Positions 56,057 to 64,000 of a stretch of DNA of 64,000 nucleotides are shown piece by piece; the stretch's first letter is position 1; the number at the start of each line of letters is the position of its first letter. The stretch spans positions 1,694,001 to 1,758,000 of the forward strand of contig JAWQUS010000003.1 in the NCBI GenBank assembly GCA_036365455.1. Reading direction: 5' to 3'. Source of the DNA: Macrosoma leucophasiata. Its lineage: Eukaryota > Arthropoda > Insecta > Lepidoptera > Hedylidae. Below the pieces are notes generated by a model. That model ran no database searches and was not told where the DNA came from. It was given only the letters and a program-made list of their open reading frames with translations. A program made the translations under genes and the position numbers.

Positions 56057-56744
56057 TTCTTCCGGACCGGGATTCTATATTTTCAAGGAGATTCTATATT
56101 TTATACTTCAAATTTTAAAAATTGAACCTCTCTACTCAAAATCTACTCGAATATTTTAAAAGAACGATCAACATCTCCTTGTAAACTTGGCCCTTTTTAA
56201 GGGCAATCAAACTAAAATATACCATACCATGTTTCACTGCGACATTTCAAATGAGAACCATATGGACGCATAACTTCAACGATAGTTTGAAAGCAAATCT
56301 TCGCAATGGAAGCACTTATGAGCACATTAGTCATGTGCTATCTCCAGTTCCCACATCATAAATTACCAACACAAAACTTTGGAATGAAGATTGCGAGTTA
56401 CATCCCTTATTCCCCGGGGATAGATTGGAGGAATCTCCCCTACAATAGAGTAAATTAGATAACTTATAATGTCGATTATTGCAAACTTACTCGTCGCCAG
56501 ACGTTACCTACTAAGAAAGGAAGAAGTTAATTAAGGTATTGTTATCAATAAATAAAAATAGTTAATCGTAGACTTGAATAGGCGTAGGTAATTTCCTTAG
56601 AAAGTTGGCCTGAAGATCAAAACTATAAATATAAAGGGTTTGTTTAGTTTAGTAACATACTTAATTGGGGGATAAGCATTGTTTATCTCAAATACCTGAA
56701 ACCTTTAGTCTGAGCAAAATGCCTATGATATTAGTGAGAGTCTA
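56057..56744. other. No feature recognised
   Basis: AT-rich, no coding signal. Confidence 0.55.
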
Positions 56745-56890
56745 TAATCGCCACGCTTGGCATGCGGATTGGCGATCGTAGTGACGGTAGTTTATCGCAG
56801 GACGCTGCTGATGGAGAATCTGGCGTTATTGCACTTACTACCGCCGCCGTCCCATTGGAATGGTTCGACAACGATTGTTTGGTTGACTAA
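56745..56890 (-). repeat. Family G fragment
   Basis: taatcgccacgcttggcatg to tcgacaacgattgtttggttgac-like end. Confidence 0.65.
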
Positions 56891-56904
56891 CTGCACTAGA
56901 GGTG

Positions 56905-57188
56905 GTAGAGCTGCAGTGACGGAGCTCAGGGCGTAGGCACCACCGCATTACCTAATATACTTGAAGCTAAATGGTAGTGTTCTGCACTATTGTGTTCCGG
57001 TCAGGTGGTAATGTACGGCCCTGTAATTTCCGGCACAGAGGCATAACACCTAATGCCTCAGGAGTGGCAGCCCATCTGCATTTTGACCTCTGGTCATTGT
57101 GTGGGTGTCTATAGGCTGCAGTCATCACTTAACAGCAATGTGAACTGCATGCTTGTCTGCCACTTCCATTACATAAAAAAAAGAAAAA
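56905..57188 (+). mobile_element. Family A repeat
   Basis: Complete with A tail; small deletion in the ggagctc..gggcgtagg region. Confidence 0.87.
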
Positions 57189-57335
57189 ATTAATTTAGAA
57201 ATTCTCTTCCAATAGATGAACATCTCACAGCCCCTACATCAGCTCACATTCCGATGCGAGCCCACGTCCCGAGTTAAAGTTAACTACATTTGTATGGCCA
57301 GCCATAGGTACGCGGATTTACTTTATGACCCTCCA

Positions 57336-57631
57336 TAGAGCAACACGGCCCACCGGTCGCGGCGGACCGGAGGGGAGTAGCCATAGCGTGTATTACCGAT
57401 GCAAAACAGTCTGTCATTTTTTGCGGGGGGGAAATGCGTGCGACACACACGCACACTACAAAAATCGTCTATTACTACGAAACTCACACCTTGCCTTTAC
57501 CAAAATACAGAAACAATTTCACGCACACATTTAAACATCTAGGCGACAGGTATAGGGCCATTTGGGCTTGTACTTTGACAGAGGGGAAAGCCTGCATATG
57601 GTTACTCCCCTCCGTGTTGTTCTATGCTCCT
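57336..57631 (+). mobile_element. Element J, copy 2
   Basis: The ends are catagagcaacacgg...ggaggggagtagccata and the inverted ctactcccctccgtgttgtt-ctatg. The interior holds acacacacgcacactacaaa. The left arm carries an extra ccaccggtcgcggcgg block. It is about 296 bp. Confidence 0.78.
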
Positions 57632-57839
57632 TCGGAACGTTGACATTTATTGTTTACGGTCGAATTGCCCGCGGTCCATTTTTTGGGCCGTTCAGACTAA
57701 CACTCATCGTCTAAGTCGTAATCTCGACCTTAACTCAACCTTACTCAATGGTATTGGTCTTAGTTGTAACTAATAACGTCAACTCGACATTCTGCCTCCG
57801 TTTGAGGTAAGAAAGCAATTGTCAAACTCCAAGGTTTTC

Positions 57840-58136
57840 TACTGGTGGTAGAGTTCCAGTGACGGAGCTCGCGGGCGTAGGCACCACCGCATTACCTAAT
57901 ATACTTGCCGCTAAATGGTAGTGTTCAGCACTATCGTGTTCCGGTCAGGTGGTAATGTACGGCCCTGTAATTTCAGGCACAGAGGCATATCACCTAATGC
58001 CTCAGGAGTGGCAGCGCATCTGCATTTTGAACTCTGGTCATTGTGTGGGTGTCTATAGACTGCAGTCATAACTTAACATCAATGTGAACTGCATGCTTGT
58101 TTGCCACTTTCATTACATAAAAAAAAAAAAAAAAAA
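57840..58136 (+). mobile_element. Family A repeat, best-preserved copy
   Basis: Complete from tactggtggtagagttcc to a run of about 19 A. Confidence 0.9.
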
Positions 58137-58965
58137 GTACGTCACGACCTACCTTGAAGTTTCGAGGAGTATTTACATTTACGCCATATTCTTGCGCTCA
58201 ATAAGTTTTTCGTGTCGGAACTGTCTGGAAAATATCATTAAATACCATATTTTTCTATAAAAATGGATTTTCAAGACTGTGAATTAGGTATCTATATGAT
58301 AATCCATACACATGAGTTAATTTCAAGATACAAGAATATGGATTTCGAGGCGTCCTCATAAAGTATCTTAAACTGAGTGTCGAGTCAAGTAATGTTTCAA
58401 GTAACGTCTTAGAACATGGATGTAAGTACCCTTAAATTCATGGGTGACTGACGTTATGTGAGGCCGGGAATCAAGACCAACAGTCGCTTACAAACAATTC
58501 CCGCTGTATTCTAACAAATGCTAGCAACACGTAATCACTTACTTAGCAAGAACAAATACTATTGTTCCCTTGTAAAACGTGCGCGTGAGCAAGACAGAAA
58601 ACACACAGATAGAGACAGACAAGGACAAAACACTCGACTGTGACAGGTGGCCGGTCGTTGACCCAGCTATTGTGTTGTAGGAACAATTTTGGTACAGCTT
58701 TATAAAGGATATCACGAATCATCCAGGCATTTAAACTCCGACTTTATCCCGTCGTGATAAAGTCCATTTGGAATGTTTTACTGGTCCGGGTCACAGAGCG
58801 TAGGGGTAACATAATTAAAAGGAATGATGCTATGGCAAAATTAGGATGTAGAAATGAAATCAAATGGCCATTTTCAGTAATTTGGAGATACCCAAGGCTT
58901 TTCTGTTGAAACTTTTTTATCCGCGGGGTGAATTGCGTTTCTGTAGATTCCCTACAAGCTTTTTT
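58137..58965. other. No feature recognised
   Basis: No coding or repeat signal was seen between two repeat-dense stretches. Confidence 0.55.
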
Positions 58966-59258
58966 CATAGAGCAACATGGGCCACCGGCCGCGGCGGACT
59001 GGAGGGGAGTAGCCATAGCGTTTATTACCGATGCAAACCGTCTGTATTTTTTTGCGGGGGGAAATGCGTGCGACACACACGCACACTACAAAAATCGTCT
59101 ATTACTACGAAACTCACACCTTGACTTTAACAAAATACAGAAACAATTTCACGCACACATTTAAACATTTAGGCGACAGGTATAGGCCCATTTGGGCTTG
59201 TAATTTGGCAGAGGGGAAAACCTGCATATGGCTACTCCCCTCCGGTGTTGCTCTATGG
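58966..59258 (+). mobile_element. Element J, copy 3
   Basis: It is nearly identical in layout to 57336-57631 and has the best-preserved inverted ends (catagagcaaca... and ...tgttgctctatgg). Confidence 0.8.
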
Positions 59259-59381
59259 CTTTTTTTGATGATCGAGCTACAATTTTATTGCACAAAAGAA
59301 TGGTCTTTCTATTGTCCTAATAGATTTAAGTTGATTTAACTGGTACGATAGTAATGTTTATTTCAAAAAGTTTATTTAATT

Positions 59382-59469
59382 ACTGGCTGTGCCCACGACT
59401 TCGACCGCGTAGATACTGAACAACAATTTTGATAAATTCTACGCGGATAAAGTCGCGGGCACAGCTAGT
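59382..59469. mobile_element. Foldback element (ctggctg..cccacgacttcg)
   Basis: It has inverted ends like 47170-47262, with tctacgcggataaagtcgcg on the right arm and gcccacgacttcgaccgcgt on the left. Confidence 0.75.
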
Positions 59470-59619
59470 CTAAATTAAATACGTTTATGTAAGCCGCATT
59501 CAACTCTGTTTATAATTTAAGCAGTGCTTGAAGTAGGTACATTTTCAATTTTGACGAAACAAAGTTTTGACAATGCTTCTAATTATAATAAGTAATCGAA
59601 ACTACTCAACGGTTGTATT

Positions 59620-59836
59620 CATCATCATTTCAGTCAAAAGACGTCCACTGCTAAACAAAGGCCTCCCCCAAAGAATGCCACAACGAACGGTCCTGGGCCG
59701 CCCTTATCCAGGTCGTTAGTCCACCTCGTGGGGGACCTGCCTACGCTTCGTCTTCCGGGACGCGGTCGCCACTCCAGAACTCTTCTTCCCCAACAGCTGT
59801 CAGTTCTGCGAGCTATGTGCCCTTCCCACTGCCACG
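59620..59836 (-). mobile_element. RTE-type LINE 3' tail
   Basis: On the minus strand it reads ...gaggtggactaacgacctgg...gggcggcccaggaccgttcg...ggcctttgtttagcagtgg acgtcttttgactgaaatgatgatg, a common lepidopteran LINE tail ending in (atg)n. The related tail at 29201-29312 supports the family. Confidence 0.72.
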
Positions 59837-60074
59837 GTTGTATTGATTATAGAGTAACCTATCATCATTACTTCTTACGGACGTAGTCACGATCGCATTA
59901 CGTCATCTATCTGCCGCCAAATTGAGTGCTGGAGTCAGAGCCCTATCGTTTACCGGTTAGATGCCAATTAATGCTTTGTAATTTCTACAATTAACATATT
60001 TCTTCATGTATCTACAAGCCAAGTCCATAACCGGGGGCCACTCTCTGCCTAGTGTAAAGAGGATATCAATTTTT

Positions 60075-60402
60075 ACTGGTGGTGGAGTTCGAGAGGAAGG
60101 AGCTCGAGGGCGTTGGCACCACTGCATTACCTTATTTATCTGCCGCTTAATGGAAATGTTCAGCACTATTGTGTTCCGGTTAGATGATAATGTAGGTACA
60201 TACATACAGAGGCATAACACCTTAAGCCTCAGGAGTGGTAACGCATCTGCATTTTGACCTTGGTCTTTGTGTGGGTGTCTATAGGCTGCAGTCATCACTT
60301 AACATCAATGTGAACTGCATGCTTGTTTGCCACTTTTAAAACAAAAAAAAACTATGTGAACTGCATGCTTGATTGCCACCTTACTTACAATTAAAAAAAA
60401 TA
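60075..60402 (+). mobile_element. Family A repeat with duplicated tail
   Basis: Complete copy, then a second tgaactgcatgcttgattgc tail and A run, as at 29899-30236. Confidence 0.85.
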
Positions 60403-60602
60403 GTCGGAATAACCTAAATTATAAAGCAACACTAATTAAGAAACGCTTGTTTCCAAATTCAGACCTCGTTTAACAGATGCTTACAGAGTACTTCGTCTTC
60501 GAAACCAGATTTCAAGAAAAAAACACGCAAATTATATTGTGTCTCGGTAATATTGACTAGGGTGCTTTCAAACTCGGCAGGATTACGCAATATTTTTATT
60601 TA

Positions 60603-60690
60603 TTTCACGGGACTTACGTAGGCTCGTCACGATACGGCACTAGTTTACTTCACCGGGCAATCGACACAAAGGGCTCTTAACGCAATTAAA
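60603..60690 (-). mobile_element. Jockey-family 3' tail fragment
   Basis: Read on the minus strand it contains gagccctttg, gattgcccggtgaagtaaac and tagtgccgt, matching the Jockey-like 3' UTR at about 39050-39100. It is a short 5'-truncated copy. Confidence 0.75.
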
Positions 60691-60727
60691 TTTACACATA
60701 TGCCTTATGGCATATGTGTAAATTTAA
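60686..60727. repeat. Perfect 19-bp hairpin, 4-base loop
   Basis: ttaaatttacacatatgcc (60686-60704) is exactly complemented by 60709-60727; the loop is ttat. It abuts the Jockey-tail fragment. Confidence 0.88.
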
Positions 60728-60789
60728 TAAAAAGGAAAATTAAATAAAATTTAATAAAATTTAATTTGAAATATATGAATAAAAATTTT

Positions 60790-60948
60790 ATCGGAATTTG
60801 ATAATGTGTCCGGAGATGTCAATAAGCTCACAACATGCTACATGGATCAAAACATAACCGGCGAATCTTGGGTATTTTCATGTATGCTTGTATGCATGCA
60901 TTTTTCTCCTACCCCCTTTGGAGACTACAGGCGTGAAGTCACGTTTAT
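60790..60948 (+). mobile_element. SINE B, 3' part, decayed
   Basis: It has aatgtgtccggagatgtcaa, ggcgaatcttgggtattttc and gagactacaggcgtgaagtc. Confidence 0.7.
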
Positions 60949-61278
60949 TTTCGAATTGTTCTTAAGCAATTTGAGTTATGTGTATCGAAAAAAATACCCG
61001 CAAGCTCCATGACAAGAATTTTATCATAGAATTTTGTTAAACTTTTCAACCGCTCGAAAACGCGATAAACCGCTCCGTTTGCGAGGGTCATTACAGCGGG
61101 TATTTGTTTATTTATACCGTGAGTCAACGCGTAGGCTAAGGTCATTGCGTACTATGTAGATGTGTTGATGTTGACAGAATTGATAAACATCACTTGTGTA
61201 TAGGTATACTTAATGTGTAGATATCAACACGCTAATTACGGGGTAGATAGTGAGAGATGAATCGTAGATTACGTTTTA

Positions 61279-61568
61279 AAGCCTTTTTCCTGATATGCGG
61301 ATTTGCGTCCGCACGCGGGTGTGGCCCGCACTTGTCACATGGATCCCACCGTTTCATACAATCTTTTCCTTTGACGCGTGGCACCCGCGTGCGAGGTGAG
61401 GATCATGACTTTTTTATATCCAATCTGTATACGACTGTATCTGTTAGCGGCACGCACCAAATTGCAACAGTGCAGATTTTTTGTTTTGAGTGTAGCTCGC
61501 TGACATGTTTACCCGCATGCGGACACACCTGCATGCGGACGCAAACCCGCTTGACAGGTAAAAGGCCC
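61279..61568. mobile_element. Foldback element with GC-rich inverted ends
   Basis: The left arm (gcctttttcctgat..gcggatttgcgtccgc) and the right arm read inverted (ggccttttacctgtc..gcgggtttgcgtccgc) match over about 55 bp. The arms also contain smaller palindromes such as gcatgcggac. Confidence 0.72.
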
Positions 61569-61663
61569 TCAGGTTTCTGTAATCAAATGGTAATGGAAGA
61601 TGAGTAACAGCGTCCCGCGCTTTAGCGTACACAACAGTAGTGTAGGCCATTCGGGGAGAATAC

Positions 61664-61808
61664 CTACCATAATCGCCACGGTTGGCAAGCAGATTGGCGA
61701 ACGCAGTGGCAGTAGTTTTATCACTAGACGCTGGTGCCCATCTCGCGTTATATATTACCACCGCCCTATTATTTGAAGCGCCTAACCGCCATTGTTTGGT
61801 TGACAGTA
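61664..61808 (-). repeat. Family G fragment
   Basis: cataatcgccacggttggca to ccattgtttggttgacagt. Confidence 0.65.
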
Positions 61809-62237
61809 CTTAATATATACATATATCTACTCACTTGTAACTGAACGCTCGTTTCCCACGCAATATCTCAATTTTCTCAAGGACACAAATCTCAAATAAC
61901 AAGCAAAGGGAAATAAATATAAAAGAAAAAGGTAAAAAGATGAAAATAATTAGTCTGAAAATAATCGTCCTCAAGCTGGGTGATTACATCACAGAAGGGA
62001 ACCTTCCCCGTCTCGAGAACGTAATAACGCAATCACGCAAATCTAATTTTCATATTTGTGACGCTCAAAAACCACTCAAATGTTTACTTGGCCCTTGATC
62101 CACGGTTCATATAGACTTTGATATAAAAGGATATAAGTTAGCCATGTTTCGGGTTCTGTTCATTTTCGTATTTAGATTTGGGGTTTGAAAACGCTTGCTG
62201 AATGTCAATATTAGGTAGATACCTATATCAGTAAATG

Positions 62238-62300
62238 CAGTAGCCAGCCTAGTTGTAGTAGGCCACGATGGCTCTGCTCCGGTGCCGAGTTCGAAACTAC
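62238..62300 (+). mobile_element. SINE B head-like fragment
   Basis: cagcctagttgtagtaggcc followed by gccgagttcgaaact resembles the tRNA-like head only. Confidence 0.45.
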
Positions 62301-62378
62301 GTACCTATTTATCTACTTATTAATGGCCTGCTAGCCACGGTAGCTAGAATATGTATGTATACTAACATGTCAACATAA

Positions 62379-62568
62379 TAATGGCAACCCTTGCTACGTC
62401 CCACTGCTGGGCACGAGCCTCTCCCCTTTTTGGGGGGAGGCCTGAAGCTTAATCCACCACACTGCTCCAATGCGGGTTGATGGAGATAAGGGTTAGTCAT
62501 CCCGCTGTCGGATATTTTCAAACCGCCCTTAAGGCCTCCGACAAGGTTTAACGACTGCTATCTACATG
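62379..62568 (-). mobile_element. Family E, 3' part
   Basis: ataatggcaacccttgctac to caaggtttaacgactgctat on the plus strand. Confidence 0.82.
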
Positions 62569-63180
62569 TCAACATTACAATAAAATTAATTACGACTAAC
62601 TTCTTTCAGTCGATATTTGTTTGGTAACACTTGGAAACATAGTTCTACACAGGGTACTGCAAAGTGGATGCACCTTTAGGAAGGTCGGTAAACATAGGTC
62701 AAGTATACAACACATATTTACCTATTTTACTTAACAGAGTTCTTGAAAAATTGAGAACACCACTAACGCTAATCACGTATTTGCCTTCAAATCTTCCAGC
62801 TTTCGTATCTAATACAAAGTATTTTCCTGTCATACAAATGTATTAGTCACATTCAAGGAAAATCTCAACATGGGTTCCGTCAGTAATATCTAAAAACGTG
62901 TGTAATGATCTGAGAACGTCGATACGTCCATCCGTTGACGCGGAAATATTGCATGGAAGGAGAGGTTCATTAGCGATAATTATATTGGAACTACTCGTAC
63001 ATCAAATAACTGTTTGATTCAATCACTGACCATCAATCTGTAGTCTGGTACAACTATGATTTAATTAAGCATACATTTCATTAAATTTGATGTTCCGAAC
63101 ATAGCCTCAGGTATCCTATGAAATTTTCTAGTGATACATTAATTGTAGAGTTCACGTGGTGAATTTGGCTTGTACATTAA
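62569..63180. other. No feature recognised
   Basis: AT-rich, no coding signal. Confidence 0.55.
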
Positions 63181-63325
63181 CCCTCTTATTCATAAACGTA
63201 TTTTAGCTAAATGTTATTAATCTCTCCTTTGTCTTTTTCTAACCTGCACATTTGAGAGTGCAAGTGACAAAGACAAAGCATTCTATAGCTAAAATGTATC
63301 TAATGTACGTTTATGAATAAAGGGG
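63181..63325. mobile_element. Foldback element ccccttattcataaacgta, copy 2
   Basis: TAA flanks it (63178-63180 and 63326-63328). It is 145 bp with the same ends as 45870-46015 but in the opposite internal orientation. Confidence 0.85.
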
Positions 63326-63521
63326 TAAATGTTAAGATAACAATAATTTTGGTCAAAGAATATGTCCTTATGGCATTGCTTATTACAACTCAAGTTTTAA
63401 CGTCACATGACTTTTTAGTTTGGCGGAAATTCGAGGTTAACTATACACAGATGTTAAAGGTAAAGACAGAATCTTAATCGATGATTAGAACATTTAAATG
63501 CAATTTTCCGTGTGTACTTGA

Positions 63522-64000
63522 TTCAGCCAGCGGGCTCGACTAGCCGTACATAATGCTGTACTTACTCCAACGCTTTTATATGGAAGCGAGAGCTGGGTAT
63601 GCAGGAAAGAGCATGAAAGTAAGTTGAACGCGGTCGAGATGAGATCTTTGCGCAAGATCTGCGGTGTATCACTCACCGATCGCGTTCGTAATGAAGATGT
63701 AAGAAAGAGACTTTGTGTGAATGATAGTATCGGTGTAAAAATGAAAAAAGGCATGCTCCGATGGTTCGGGCATATAGAAAGAATGTCGAATGAGCGAATG
63801 ACTAAACAGATATACAATGCGAATGTGGATGGTTGCAGAGGCCCAGGAAGACCAAGGCTGACCTACCATGACCAAATAGGTCGAGTTTTGTCTGATGGTG
63901 GGGTCAAAAGTCTTAGGAATCGGCGTGCATGTATGAAGAGAATGATGAAGGTAGACGAGGCACGAGAGGTTTGTCAGAACCGGGATGTCTGGCGCTCTAC
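63522..64000 (+). CDS. RTE-like reverse transcriptase C-terminus (runs off the window)
   Basis: The frame is open for about 159 codons from just after a stop at about 63519 to the window edge. It encodes TPTLLYGSESWVCRKEHESK, a basic MRSLRKICG stretch, MLRWFGHIERM and GCRGPGRPRLTYHDQI. These are typical of the region after the catalytic core of RTE-like (or R4-like) non-LTR reverse transcriptases. The YxDD core is not in the window, so the copy is 5'-truncated at about 63500. The frame has no stops, suggesting a younger copy than the relative at 4989. It is mobile-element coding sequence, not a host gene. Confidence 0.8.

Overview
This window looks like gene-poor nuclear DNA from an insect, most probably a moth or butterfly. 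The evidence is indirect: AT-rich sequence, dense short interspersed elements, short Helitrons ending in CTAG, many small foldback DNA transposons, and Jockey-, RTE- and CR1-type retrotransposon remains in forms common in Lepidoptera. No operon, rRNA, CRISPR array or convincing functional tRNA gene was seen. The only convincing host-gene segment is one minus-strand exon at about 50.0-50.4 kb. It encodes a Ser/Pro-rich stretch and the first half of a WW domain, and ends at a consensus splice donor.

The centrepiece is a full-length Jockey-clade non-LTR retrotransposon at about 33150-39150. It has a 5' UTR with three hairpin-bearing ~65-bp repeats, ORF1 (gag with three zinc knuckles), ORF2 (endonuclease plus reverse transcriptase), a 3' UTR, poly-A and a perfect 18-bp target-site duplication. 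Both ORFs are broken by a single frameshift, each exactly in a poly-C run. The element sits in a palindromic foldback transposon, which itself appears to sit in an older Jockey 3' tail, making three nested layers.

Left third (1-33 kb): about fifteen copies of an unclassified poly-A-tailed repeat (family A), tRNA-headed SINEs (B, C and a third type), family E retro-repeats, two hAT-like elements with perfect 8-bp duplications, Helitrons, CR1-like and RTE-like LINE remains, a mariner-type and several PIF/Harbinger-like foldback elements, a local duplication (15.6 and 17.3 kb) and an unidentified decayed coding remnant (18.5-19.3 kb).

Right third (39-64 kb): a piggyBac-like relic with TTAA at both ends (41.9-43.2 kb), a Helitron with its terminal hairpin, two copies of element H, the WW exon, a ~0.4-kb tandem array interrupted by a truncated RTE insertion with a 14-bp duplication (53.2-55.6 kb), two copies of foldback element J, more A, B, E and G repeats, and an RTE-like reverse-transcriptase C-terminus running off the right edge.

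Many insertions can be ordered in time because an uninterrupted copy of the target repeat, or a target-site duplication, is present in the same window. Family letters (A, B, C, E, G, H, I, J, K) are local labels assigned here by comparing copies within the window. Superfamily names rest on terminal motifs, duplication lengths and protein motifs, not on a database search.
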